Part shown: one piece after another, positions 1-8,155 of the stretch
Numbering within the stretch: the first letter of the stretch is position 1
How the letters are laid out: each line of letters starts with the position of its first letter
NCBI GenBank assembly: GCA_018898455.1
Contig: JAHIJO010000166.1
Coordinates: 1 to 60,066 of the forward strand
Reading direction: 5' to 3'
Length of the DNA: 60,066 nt
Source of the DNA: Verrucomicrobiota bacterium
GTDB lineage: Bacteria; Verrucomicrobiota; Kiritimatiellia; JAAZAB01
Notes under the pieces: generated by a model
The model's database searches: none
What the model was told of the DNA's origin: nothing
What the model saw: the letters and a program-made list of their open reading frames with translations, nothing else
Made by a program: the position numbers and the translations under genes

Positions 1-1
1 C

Positions 2-370
2 GCTACTTATAGTTATGACCGTAAATCGCAGTTGACCAGTGCGGAAGTGAGCAAGAAAGGCAAAGGCCGATTCGGTAAGGAGCGTCTCTATGACGTCCAT
101 TACACCTATGATGCGGCCGGTAACCGGATTGCGATGGAACTGGATGGCGAACAATTGCCCGTTCAGAGCTATGCCCCGACGCATGACCGGCACCCCCAGC
201 TCAAGCATCCGTTGAAAGTGGAATATTCTTACAACGATGCGGATCAGCTTGTCACGGAAAGCGCGTATCGGCTGAAGCAGTACTCCCGCTACACATGGGA
301 AGTGATAAGCAAACCCATGGCAAATTCCGCCTTGGAGCGATTTCAAGTTTCCAATTTCAGCGTTGCGTGA
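2..370 (+). CDS. YD/RHS-repeat protein, C-terminal fragment (partial)
   Basis: The frame is open to the left edge of the window, so only the end of the gene is visible. It shows YD-type repeat units (YSYDRKSQL, YTYDAAGNRI, YSYNDADQL), the signature of RHS/YD-repeat proteins, which form large secreted or surface-exposed shells and often carry a C-terminal toxin. Here the repeats simply stop: no RHS core motif (such as DPxG) and no tip domain follows, and the last 25 or so residues do not look like repeat sequence. The stop lies 30 bp before argB. It may be a truncated or decayed RHS gene. The family call is fairly sure; whether it is functional cannot be judged. Confidence 0.6.
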   Translation, partial: ATYSYDRKSQLTSAEVSKKGKGRFGKERLYDVHYTYDAAGNRIAMELDGEQLPVQSYAPTHDRHPQLKHPLKVEYSYNDADQLVTESAYRLKQYSRYTWEVISKPMANSALERFQVSNFSVA

Positions 371-399
371 ACGCTTACAAAATTAGCATCTTGTTTTCC

Positions 400-1272
400 A
401 TGAAAACGATCATCGAAAAGGCCGGGGTCCTCATTGAAGCGATGCCTTACATCCGCTCGTTTCGCGGAGCAATCGTCGTCATCAAATTCGGCGGCAGCGC
501 CATGGAAGACAAAACCTGTCACGACGGTATCCTCGCCGATGCGGCCTTCATGGAATGCGCGGGATTGAAGCCGGTGATCGTTCATGGCGGCGGCAAAGCC
601 ATTTCACGGCGGATGGCCAAGGAAGGCATTCAGCCCGTATTTATTAACGGCTTGCGCGTGACGGACGCCGCCGGCGTGCGCCTGGTGGAAGAGGTTCTCA
701 ATCACGAGGTTAACGTCGAATTGGTGGAAACCCTGATTGCCTGCGGAGCTCAAGCAGCGGGTATCCAGGGGCCCAGCATCCTGCGGGCTGAAAAATTCAA
801 ACCGCTCGATCCCCGCACGCGCCAGCCGGTGGACCTGGGTTTTGTCGGCAAAGTGGTTCAGGTGGATACCGCGCCGGTTCAGGCCTGCCTGGAAGCCGGG
901 CTCATTCCGGTTATCACGCCGCTGGGCCGTGACTCCGCCGGCAACGTGTATAACATCAATGCCGATGACGCCGCCGGCGCTCTTGCCCAGGCTCTGAAGG
1001 CGCGCAAGCTCGTTTTTCTTTCGGATGTGCCGGGGCTGATGAAGAATCCCAAGGACCCCCACGTCATCATGTCCACCGTGAGCCGACGCGAGGTCGAAGA
1101 CTTGATCCGAACCGGCGTTATTGACGGCGGCATGTTGCCGAAAATTCAAGGAGCCCTGGACGCCCTGGCGGCGGGCGTCGGCAAAATCCATATTATTGAC
1201 GGGCGTCTGCCGCATTCCCTGTTGTTGGAAATATTCACAGACAAAGGCATCGGAACGGAGATAGTTCAATGA
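400..1272 (+). CDS. argB: Acetylglutamate kinase
   Basis: Phosphorylates N-acetyl-L-glutamate with ATP, the second step of arginine synthesis in the cytoplasm. The 290-residue product has the amino-acid-kinase fold signatures: KFGGSAM at residues 29-35, HGGGK at 62-66, GLRVTDA soon after, and NINADDAAG plus a C-terminal IDGGMLPK segment. I start at base 400 (MKTIIEK) because this gives the usual family length; an upstream ATG at 295 would add 35 residues unlike the family. No good Shine-Dalgarno sequence is seen. The stop overlaps the argD start by four bases (ATGA), so the two are translationally coupled. Confidence 0.95.
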   Translation: MKTIIEKAGVLIEAMPYIRSFRGAIVVIKFGGSAMEDKTCHDGILADAAFMECAGLKPVIVHGGGKAISRRMAKEGIQPVFINGLRVTDAAGVRLVEEVLNHEVNVELVETLIACGAQAAGIQGPSILRAEKFKPLDPRTRQPVDLGFVGKVVQVDTAPVQACLEAGLIPVITPLGRDSAGNVYNINADDAAGALAQALKARKLVFLSDVPGLMKNPKDPHVIMSTVSRREVEDLIRTGVIDGGMLPKIQGALDALAAGVGKIHIIDGRLPHSLLLEIFTDKGIGTEIVQ

Positions 1273-2576
1273 CTAAAAGCGAAGACACGATTCAACTGTT
1301 CGATCAGCATGTGATTCCCTCGTACAGCCGGAAACCGGTGGTGTTCGTCCGGGGCAAGGGCACGAAAATCTGGGACGCCGACGGCAAGGTCTACCTGGAT
1401 TTCCTGGCCGGTATTGCAGTTACCGGCGCCGGCCACAGCCACCCGAAGATCATCGAGGCCATCCGCCGCCAATCGGAACAACTGATTCATATTTCCAACC
1501 TGTACTATCATGAAAACCAGGCCCTGCTGGCCAAAGCGCTTTCCGAACTGGCGCTGAATGGTAAGTGTTTTTTTTGCAATTCCGGCGCTGAAGCCAACGA
1601 GGCGCTGATCAAACTGGCCCGGCTCTGGGGGCATGACCGTAACCGCTTTGAGATCATCACCATGCGGGATTCCTTTCACGGGCGCACCCTGGCGACGCTG
1701 ACTGCCACGGGACAAACGAAAATCCAGAAGGGGTTCGAACCATTACCTGCCGGCTTTGTTTACGCCGATTTCAACAACCTGGAGTCCGTGAAAGCGGCGA
1801 TTACAGAGAAAACGGCCGCAATTCTCGTCGAAGCTGTTCAGGGCGAAGGCGGGGTCATTCCGGCGCAACCCGAATTTCTGAAGGGACTGCGAACGCTCTG
1901 CACCGAAAAAGACATCCTGTTGCTGTGCGATGAAGTGCAGTGCGGTATGGGCCGAACCGGCCATTGGTTTGCGTTTCAAGCTTATGACATCGAGCCGGAC
2001 GCTTTTTCGCTGGCCAAGGCATTGGCCGGCGGATATCCCATGGGCGCCATTGTCGCCGGGCCAAAACTGGCGGACGTGTTCCAGCCCGGCAAACATGGCA
2101 GCACCTTCGGCGGGTCGCCGCTGGCTTGCGCCGTCGCCCTGGCCATGATCCAGATTATCCGCGAGGAAGGTCTGCTTCAGCACGCGACCCAGATGGGCGA
2201 ACGTTTCAAAAAAGGGCTTCAGGCCTTGGTGGAAAAATACAAACCCTATCTGGTTGAAGTCCGCGGTAGGGGGCTAATGCTCGGACTCGTCCTCAATCAG
2301 CCGGCCAAGACACTGGAAGCCAGGCTGATGGACACGGGGCTCCTGAGCCTGGCCACGGCGGAAAACGTCATTCGCTTCTTGCCGCCGCTCAACGTCAAGC
2401 AAAACGAAGTGGATGAAGCGATCGACATCATCGCGGACACCTGCGCCGAGTGGCATGCCGAGCTGACCGGCATCCCTCTGTCTGCGGAACCGGAAACCGA
2501 GGCCGAAGCGGCGCCGGCAGCGACGGAATTGCCGACCGCGCCTGAAGCCCAGGCAGAACCAGCGGCGCAACCTTAA
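1269..2576 (+). CDS. argD: Acetylornithine aminotransferase with acidic Ala/Pro-rich tail
   Basis: A class III PLP aminotransferase converting N-acetylglutamate semialdehyde to N-acetylornithine; many ArgD enzymes also act on succinyl-diaminopimelate. The PLP lysine is K250 in SLAKALAGG, and the SFHGRT, CDEVQCGMGRTG and GSTFGGSPLA motifs are all present. It overlaps argB by four bases. The last 35 or so residues (roughly 401-435) are a low-complexity tail of Ala, Glu and Pro after the normal family C-terminus; this is uncommon in ArgD and has no obvious function. The family is certain. The ArgD role rests on adjacency to argB, because DapC- and GabT-type paralogues look similar. Confidence 0.92.
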   Translation: MTKSEDTIQLFDQHVIPSYSRKPVVFVRGKGTKIWDADGKVYLDFLAGIAVTGAGHSHPKIIEAIRRQSEQLIHISNLYYHENQALLAKALSELALNGKCFFCNSGAEANEALIKLARLWGHDRNRFEIITMRDSFHGRTLATLTATGQTKIQKGFEPLPAGFVYADFNNLESVKAAITEKTAAILVEAVQGEGGVIPAQPEFLKGLRTLCTEKDILLLCDEVQCGMGRTGHWFAFQAYDIEPDAFSLAKALAGGYPMGAIVAGPKLADVFQPGKHGSTFGGSPLACAVALAMIQIIREEGLLQHATQMGERFKKGLQALVEKYKPYLVEVRGRGLMLGLVLNQPAKTLEARLMDTGLLSLATAENVIRFLPPLNVKQNEVDEAIDIIADTCAEWHAELTGIPLSAEPETEAEAAPAATELPTAPEAQAEPAAQP

Positions 2577-2614
2577 TTAGGCTCCGCAGCGGGGCAACTT
2601 TTCCAATATAAGTC

Positions 2615-2691
2615 TGTCATCCTGAACGAAGTGAAGGATCTCGGCCACCTTGTCAGTATGGCAGAGATTTCTCGTTACACTCGGAATGACA
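2615..2691. repeat. Palindromic dispersed repeat between argD and lysA
   Basis: The left arm beginning TGTCATCCTGAACGAAGTGA and the right arm ending CACTCGGAATGACA form an imperfect inverted repeat of about 27 bp per arm. It resembles the dispersed GTCATnCnGAnCGAAGnGA-type elements seen in many bacterial genomes. It fills most of the 147-bp argD-lysA gap and could fold in the transcript. No open frame is present. Confidence 0.6.
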
Positions 2692-2723
2692 ATTTGTGTA
2701 ACTTTGATTGCGGCTCTTGAATC

Positions 2724-4019
2724 ATGACCGGCACGATTAATCCCAAGGTAATTTACTTGCCCACGGCGGCGATTCAACGGGCCGTACGCCGATATCCGAC
2801 GCCGTTTTTCCTTTACGAGGAGCAACGGATTCGAGAGAACTGCCGGCGTTTCCGCGACACCTTCAGAAAATATTTTCCTTCATTTGCGCCGCTCTACGCG
2901 GTCAAGGCCAACACGAATCCCTCCCTGCTCAAAATTATCTTTTCGGAAGGATTCGGGGCGGATGCATCCAGCGAAGCTGAAGCTTGGATCACCCGCCGCC
3001 TCGGCGGATGCGGCATGTACACCGGTAATTACACGACGCCGGAGGAATTCCAGTTCGTATTGAAGACCGGCGGTTTCCAACTGAATCTTGATGACATCAG
3101 CATGTTGCCCACCATCCGCCGGCTGGGCGCGCCCGAGTTCCTGTCATTCCGCGTCAATCCCGGTCTCAGTCAGGGCGGCATGAAAAGCCTGTTCCTGGCC
3201 GGACCGGATGCCAAGTACGGCGTGCCGCTCGAGGACATTGCGGCCGCGTATCGACAGGCCCGGTCGCTGGGCGTGAAACGATTCGGAATTCATGCGATGA
3301 CCGGCAGTAATGTGCTCGACAAAACATATTTCGCGGCCGTAGCCGCCAAACTGCTGCAAATCGTTGCCCGGATCAATCGGGAAGCCGGTATTGTTATTGA
3401 GCGCCTGAATATCGGCGGCGGATTCGGGGTGCCGTATCGACCGGAGCAGAAAAGCCTCGATCTGGAAGCTGTCGCCCGGGGTGTTCGCCAAGCGTTTGAC
3501 GCCCAATGCGCCCGATATGGAATTACAGAACCCATCCTGATGGCGGAGCCGGGGCGATGCATTATGGCCGATACCGGCTGGCTTATCGGCCGGGTCCACG
3601 TCATCAAGAACAGCCAGAAGACCTTTGTCGGCATCGATGCCGGCATGAACGATCTTCCCCGCCCGGCTATTTATGACGCCTATCACCAGGTCACGGTTCT
3701 TGGGAAACCATTGCGCGGGGTCGTCAAGAAAGTCAATGTGGTCGGGCGTTTATGCGAAAATAATGATCAGTTTGCCAGGGATCGAATGCTTCCGGTCGTC
3801 AAGGTGGGCGATTTTCTTGTTATTCATAATGCGGGCGCTCATGCCTTTGCCATGGCGCACAACTACAACAACCGTCTCCGCAGCGCAGAATACCTGCTCA
3901 CCCGGCGCGGTATCATGTGCCGCATTCGCCGGGCGGAAACCATCCGGGATCTCTTTCGAAACAGCGCCATCCCTCATTGCAGTCGTAGGGGCCGTTCGTC
4001 AGAACGGTCCGTCAGCTGA
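2724..4019 (+). CDS. lysA: Diaminopimelate decarboxylase
   Basis: Decarboxylates meso-diaminopimelate to L-lysine, a PLP fold-III enzyme. The PLP lysine is K61 in YAVKANTN; HAMTGS, NIGGGFGVPY, AEPGRCIM and GRLCENND match the family's PLP-phosphate and substrate-binding motifs. Length is about 431 residues against a usual 410-430. The gene starts at an ATG with no clear ribosome-binding site, just after a palindromic repeat. The last 12 or so residues (after IPHCS) and the stop codon are encoded by another palindromic repeat that begins near base 3985, so the natural C-terminus seems to have been replaced. dapA follows on the same strand, so lysine and diaminopimelate genes are grouped. Confidence 0.93.
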   Translation: MTGTINPKVIYLPTAAIQRAVRRYPTPFFLYEEQRIRENCRRFRDTFRKYFPSFAPLYAVKANTNPSLLKIIFSEGFGADASSEAEAWITRRLGGCGMYTGNYTTPEEFQFVLKTGGFQLNLDDISMLPTIRRLGAPEFLSFRVNPGLSQGGMKSLFLAGPDAKYGVPLEDIAAAYRQARSLGVKRFGIHAMTGSNVLDKTYFAAVAAKLLQIVARINREAGIVIERLNIGGGFGVPYRPEQKSLDLEAVARGVRQAFDAQCARYGITEPILMAEPGRCIMADTGWLIGRVHVIKNSQKTFVGIDAGMNDLPRPAIYDAYHQVTVLGKPLRGVVKKVNVVGRLCENNDQFARDRMLPVVKVGDFLVIHNAGAHAFAMAHNYNNRLRSAEYLLTRRGIMCRIRRAETIRDLFRNSAIPHCSRRGRSSERSVS

Positions 4020-4087
4020 CGGACCGTTCTTCCCGCTCGGAGCGGGACAAGTCGCACCGCCGCTACATCCCCCCAATAACTGACCGG
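3985..4087. repeat. Palindromic MITE-like repeat, copy A
   Basis: One of at least three copies of a family in this window (also 11682-11769 and 26695-26857). Shared landmarks in order are GTAGGGG, CGTTCG-N3-AGAACGG, the palindrome CCGTCAGCTGACGG, the hairpin CCCGCT-N3-AGCGGG, then GCTACA and CCCCAATAA. Its right end (AATAACTGACC) matches, in reverse complement, the left terminal repeat of the 26695 copy. The first 35 bp lie inside the lysA reading frame and provide its stop. Confidence 0.7.
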
Positions 4088-4191
4088 TTCCAAAAGAGGA
4101 TGGTTTTACCTTGACTCCAAGCCGCTAACCGATTAGTGATTACGGCATGGTTACATAAAGAGACCAGGCCAATCTCAGGAGGAATGCAGTC

Positions 4192-5058
4192 ATGTTTGAA
4201 GGCGCCTATACCGCGGTGGTCACTCCTTTTAATGCCAAGGGCGGCGTGGATTTTGGCAAATTTAAGGCTTTAATCGAACGTCAGATCCAGGGGGGAATAG
4301 ATGGCATTGTGCCGGTAGGAACAACCGGCGAATCCCCGACGCTGAATTGCGACGAGCATAAACAAGTGATCAAAACGGCCGTGGAAGCATGCCGCGGCCG
4401 CATTAAAGTTATTGCCGGCGCCGGCGCCAACTCCACCAGCGAAGCGATTGAGTTGACCCGGTTCGCCCTGGACAGCGGCGCTGATGGCACGCTCCAGGTT
4501 GCGCCTTATTATAACAAGCCCAATCAGGAAGGTCTTTACCGTCATTTTTCGACCATTGCCGACATTGGCCTGCCGGTGGTGCTCTATAATATCCCGGGCC
4601 GCACGGGAGTGGAGATTGCTTTGGACACCGTGTTCAAGCTTGCCAAACATCCTCGAATTGCCGCCGTCAAGGAAGCCGCCGGCAATGTAAGCCGGGTCAG
4701 CCAGATCACGATGGCCTGTAATTTATGTGTGCTGTCCGGCGACGATCCGCTGACGCTCCCCATGATGATTGTCGGCGCCAAAGGCGTGATCAGCGTGGCA
4801 TCGAACGTGGTTCCCCAGGCCGTGGCGGATATGGTCCATGCCGCCCTGGGCGGCGACTGGGCCAAAGCTTCTCAATTGCATCGAATGTATTTCCGACTCT
4901 TCAGCGACATTTTCCTCGACACGAATCCAATTCCGGTGAAATCCGCTTTGGCCATGATGGGTCAGATCGAAGAGGTTTATCGCCTGCCGTTGTGCCCGCC
5001 CGGCGAAAGTATCAAAACCAAGCTGGCGGAATGTCTGAAATCATATAATCTGATATAA
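4192..5058 (+). CDS. dapA: 4-hydroxy-tetrahydrodipicolinate synthase
   Basis: Condenses pyruvate with aspartate semialdehyde, the committed step of lysine and diaminopimelate synthesis. The 288-residue TIM barrel has the Schiff-base lysine K160 (AAVKEAAG), the proton-relay residues in GTTGES (about 43-48) and Y132 in LYNIPGRTG. A strong Shine-Dalgarno sequence (AGGAGG) sits just before the ATG. dapB begins 7 bp after the stop, so the two share a transcript. A TTGACT hexamer near 4111 could be part of a promoter, but no convincing -10 follows. Confidence 0.97.
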   Translation: MFEGAYTAVVTPFNAKGGVDFGKFKALIERQIQGGIDGIVPVGTTGESPTLNCDEHKQVIKTAVEACRGRIKVIAGAGANSTSEAIELTRFALDSGADGTLQVAPYYNKPNQEGLYRHFSTIADIGLPVVLYNIPGRTGVEIALDTVFKLAKHPRIAAVKEAAGNVSRVSQITMACNLCVLSGDDPLTLPMMIVGAKGVISVASNVVPQAVADMVHAALGGDWAKASQLHRMYFRLFSDIFLDTNPIPVKSALAMMGQIEEVYRLPLCPPGESIKTKLAECLKSYNLI

Positions 5059-5065
5059 GGAACTC

Positions 5066-5869
5066 ATGATCAAAATCACCATTCTTGGAGCGGCTGGACG
5101 CATGGGCCAGGCGCTGATTCGCTGTTCCCGCCAAACCGCCACGCTGCGTGTGGTTGGCGCCGTGGATGCGGATCAATGCCCCCTGCTGGGGAAAGACGCT
5201 GGAGTTGTTGCCGGGATTGCCGATATCGGCGTACTGTTGAGCGCGGATCCACGCAAAGCGGCGCATGCGGCCGACGTGCTGATCGACTTCAGTTTTCCTT
5301 CCGCCACGGTCCTGCATGCCCGCTTGGCCGCCGAACTGAAAAAGGCCATGGTTATCGGAACTACGGGACTGAACGAGAAGGACAGCGAGGGCGTGAGAAA
5401 AGCGTCGAAAAAAATTCCCATCGTCTGGTCCCCGAACATGAGCCTGGGGGTCAATCTTCTGTTTGCGATGGTCGAACAGACGGCTCGGCGTCTGGCCGCC
5501 TATGATGTGGAAATCGTCGAAATCCATCACCAGCATAAAAAGGATGCTCCCAGCGGCACGGCGCTCCGTCTGGCCGAGGCGACAGCATCGGCCCGCGGCC
5601 TGACCCTCAACGCCGCGGTTATCCATGGACGCCAGGGCATGGTGGGCGAACGACCGGCCGGCCAGATCGGCATTCATTCCCTCCGGGCGGGTGATGTCGT
5701 CGGCGATCATACGGTGATCTTTGCGACAAACGGTGAGCGCTTGGAGTTAACCCATCGCGCCGGCAGTCGGGACTGTTTTGCTTTGGGCGCCCTGCGCGCC
5801 GCGGAATGGGTCATGGGACGCAAGCCGGGATTATACTCCATGCAACACGTTCTGGAAATCAACAGCTAA
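5066..5869 (+). CDS. dapB: 4-hydroxy-tetrahydrodipicolinate reductase
   Basis: Reduces the DapA product with NAD(P)H to tetrahydrodipicolinate. The N-terminal Rossmann loop is GAAGRMGQAL (about residues 8-17). The family signature EIHHQHKKDAPSGTA carries the catalytic histidine pair and lysine. GTTGL and the C-terminal HRAGSRDCFALGALRAA segment are also typical. At 267 residues it has normal length. It follows dapA by 7 bp, and folK follows 21 bp after its stop. Confidence 0.97.
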   Translation: MIKITILGAAGRMGQALIRCSRQTATLRVVGAVDADQCPLLGKDAGVVAGIADIGVLLSADPRKAAHAADVLIDFSFPSATVLHARLAAELKKAMVIGTTGLNEKDSEGVRKASKKIPIVWSPNMSLGVNLLFAMVEQTARRLAAYDVEIVEIHHQHKKDAPSGTALRLAEATASARGLTLNAAVIHGRQGMVGERPAGQIGIHSLRAGDVVGDHTVIFATNGERLELTHRAGSRDCFALGALRAAEWVMGRKPGLYSMQHVLEINS

Positions 5870-5890
5870 CATGATTAAGGGTAAAACAAC

Positions 5891-6394
5891 ATGGAAATCG
5901 GCCTCAGTCTCGGCGCCAATGTGGGGGATCGTCTCGCCTATCTGATCCAGGCTAAACAGCGGATACTGGCGCTCCCTGGCATCAGCCTGATGGCCCAGTC
6001 TCCCGTTTATGAAACCGAGCCGGTGGATGTGTCGCCCGAATTCAGAAACATTCCCTTCCTGAACAGCGTGCTGATCATCGAAACCCTGATTTCCATCCGC
6101 CAGCTGATGAACTTCTTTCAATTCATCGAGCAACAGATCGGGCGTGTTCCCAATCCGGTGACCAATGCGCCGCGCCCTGTGGATATCGATATCATCTATG
6201 CCGATCAACTGCAAATCGAGGAAGACCATATCGTGATCCCCCATCCGCGCTGGGCCCTGCGGCGTTTTGTGGTTCAGCCCCTGTGCGATGTCCGTCCGGA
6301 ATTGCAGATTTCCGGCCAATCCGCTATCGTTAATGATGTTCTGGTTCAACTCCAGGATCCAAGCCAAGTCACTTTGTTCACGAAAACGTGGTAG
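5891..6394 (+). CDS. folK: 2-amino-4-hydroxy-6-hydroxymethyldihydropteridine pyrophosphokinase
   Basis: Transfers pyrophosphate from ATP to 6-hydroxymethyl-dihydropterin in folate synthesis. The 167-residue product has the family start SLGANVGDRLAYL, the central SPVYETEPVD, and the signature RPVDIDIIYAD followed by IPHPRWALRRFVVQPL. It lies between dapB and panB on the same strand. folP and folB, its usual companions, are not in the window, so folate synthesis must be completed elsewhere. Confidence 0.93.
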   Translation: MEIGLSLGANVGDRLAYLIQAKQRILALPGISLMAQSPVYETEPVDVSPEFRNIPFLNSVLIIETLISIRQLMNFFQFIEQQIGRVPNPVTNAPRPVDIDIIYADQLQIEEDHIVIPHPRWALRRFVVQPLCDVRPELQISGQSAIVNDVLVQLQDPSQVTLFTKTW

Positions 6395-6434
6395 GGTAGG
6401 GGTTCGGCTGAGCAAGACTGGGAGAAAAGGAATC

Positions 6435-7238
6435 ATGAGCGCCACAAAATGGACCGCGGTCCGCATTCGGGCCATGAAGGGCCAGGGCAAATTCGCCTGT
6501 TTGACGGCCTATGATTTTTCCACCGCGCGTCTGGTGGATGAAGCAGGAATCCCGCTGATCCTGGTCGGCGATTCTCTGGCCATGACCATGTTGGGATACG
6601 ACACCACCTTGCCGGTCACGATGGCCGCCATGCTCCATCACGCGGCGGCGGTGGCCCGCGGGGTCTCCGGAGCGCTGGTCGTGGCCGATATGCCGTTCAT
6701 GTCGTATCAGGTTTCTGTCGCGCAGGCTCTTGAAAACGCCGGCCGGTTCATCAAGGAAGCCGGCGCCGATGCCGTGAAAATCGAAGGCGGCCGATTCCGG
6801 GCACCCACGGTCAAAGCGTTAATCGAAAACGGGATTCCAGTTCTGGCCCATATCGGACTGACTCCGCAAAGCATTCATACCCTGGGCGGGTACAAGGTCC
6901 AGGGAAAGAAATCGGAGGAAGCCCAACGCCTGGTGGAAGACGCCCAAGCCCTGGAAGATGCCGGGGCTTTTGCCATTGTCCTGGAATGTCTGCCGCCGGC
7001 CCTGGGTGAAGCCATCACCAAGACTGTCGGCATTCCCACCATCGGGATTGGCGCGGGACCTCATTGCGACGGACAGATTCTCGTGACGCACGACCTCCTG
7101 GGCATTACCGGCGAGGTGTCTCCAAAATTCATCAAGCGTTACGCCGCGCTGGGAGCTTCCATGAAACAGGCTTTTTCAGAGTACAAGCGCGAAGTGGAAC
7201 AGGGCCATTTCCCCGGACCCGAACATTGCTACACGTGA
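6435..7238 (+). CDS. panB: 3-methyl-2-oxobutanoate hydroxymethyltransferase
   Basis: Adds a hydroxymethyl group from methylene-tetrahydrofolate to ketoisovalerate to give ketopantoate, the first pantothenate step. Family signatures are LTAYDFSTARLVDEAG, VGDSLAMTMLGY (metal-binding aspartate), VKIEGG, AHIGLTPQS and IGIGAGPHCDGQILVTHDLLG. I start at 6435 because AAGG lies just upstream and this gives the usual length of about 267 residues; the frame is open further upstream inside folK. panC follows after about 20 bp. Its folate need gives a loose link to the adjacent folK. Confidence 0.96.
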   Translation: MSATKWTAVRIRAMKGQGKFACLTAYDFSTARLVDEAGIPLILVGDSLAMTMLGYDTTLPVTMAAMLHHAAAVARGVSGALVVADMPFMSYQVSVAQALENAGRFIKEAGADAVKIEGGRFRAPTVKALIENGIPVLAHIGLTPQSIHTLGGYKVQGKKSEEAQRLVEDAQALEDAGAFAIVLECLPPALGEAITKTVGIPTIGIGAGPHCDGQILVTHDLLGITGEVSPKFIKRYAALGASMKQAFSEYKREVEQGHFPGPEHCYT

Positions 7239-7258
7239 TGCCTGGTAAGCCTTAGGCC

Positions 7259-8155
7259 ATGAACATCGTCACTTCACCCGAACAAATGCAAGCTACCGCG
7301 TTGGCCCTGCGGCGGGCCGGGCAACCGATCGGTCTGGTTCCCACCATGGGGTTTCTCCACGCCGGTCATCTATCGCTGGTCAAATTGGCCAGGCAAGCTG
7401 TTCCGCCGTCTGCATCCCCAACCGGAAAATCAACCGTGGTGCTCAGCATTTTTGTCAATCCCATCCAGTTCGGACCCAACGAGGATTTTAATCAATATCC
7501 CCGGAATTTCGACCGGGATTGCCGGCTTTGTGAACAGGAAGGCGTGGATATTATTTTCCATCCATCCGTGGAATCCATGTGCCTTCAGGATCCTGCGGTA
7601 TTCGTGGAAGAAACAGCCTTGTCCAAAGGGTTGTGCGGATGCTTGCGACCGGGGCATTTCCGGGGGGTTCTGACGGTTGTGGCCAAGTTCTTCAACCTGA
7701 TCCAGCCCCAGGTCGCCGTATTTGGCGAGAAAGACGCCCAGCAGGTCCGCCTCATTCAGCAAATGGTTCGCGACTTGAATTTTCCCATCCGGATCATTTT
7801 CGGACCGATCGTTCGTGAGCCCGATGGATTGGCCATGAGCTCCCGCAATACCTATCTTTCGACCGCGGAACGACGCGACGCCCTCTGCCTGGTCCAATCC
7901 CTGCAGTTGGCCCGGAGCCTGTATCGGCAAGGGGAGCGCGACGCCGGGAAAATCATTTCGGCCATGACGCAGAAGATCCGCGATATCCCGTCGGCGGCTA
8001 TCGATTATATCGAAGTCGTTGACGACGCCACGTTACAGCCGGTCCAAACGCTGAACGGCGCCGTGCTGATCGCGCTGGCCGTGCGCATCGGGAAAACCCG
8101 GTTGATCGACAACCTGATGCTTCCGGACGATCACCTGTGTCAAATTCCGGACTGA
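7259..8155 (+). CDS. panC: Pantoate--beta-alanine ligase
   Basis: Joins pantoate and beta-alanine with ATP through a pantoyl-adenylate. The nucleotidyltransferase motifs are visible: VPTMGFLHAGHLSLV (the HIGH-like motif), SIFVNPIQFGPNEDFNQYPR, VFGEKDAQQ and AMSSRNTYLS (the KMSKS-equivalent region). Length is 298 residues, slightly longer than usual because of an insert near residues 42-60 (PPSASPTGKS). It closes the biosynthetic run. Its 3' end overlaps the convergent lyxose-isomerase-like gene by 16 bp, leaving no room for a conventional terminator. Confidence 0.96.
   Translation: MNIVTSPEQMQATALALRRAGQPIGLVPTMGFLHAGHLSLVKLARQAVPPSASPTGKSTVVLSIFVNPIQFGPNEDFNQYPRNFDRDCRLCEQEGVDIIFHPSVESMCLQDPAVFVEETALSKGLCGCLRPGHFRGVLTVVAKFFNLIQPQVAVFGEKDAQQVRLIQQMVRDLNFPIRIIFGPIVREPDGLAMSSRNTYLSTAERRDALCLVQSLQLARSLYRQGERDAGKIISAMTQKIRDIPSAAIDYIEVVDDATLQPVQTLNGAVLIALAVRIGKTRLIDNLMLPDDHLCQIPD

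Noticed and set aside
295..399. An upstream ATG extension of argB
   Set aside because: It adds residues unlike the acetylglutamate kinase family, overlaps the RHS fragment and has no ribosome-binding site.
604..1269. Long minus-strand open frame opposite argB
   Set aside because: It is a shadow of argB in high-GC sequence and has no recognisable domain.
2577..2723. Lysine riboswitch upstream of lysA
   Set aside because: The gap is almost filled by a palindromic dispersed repeat and shows no L-box motifs.
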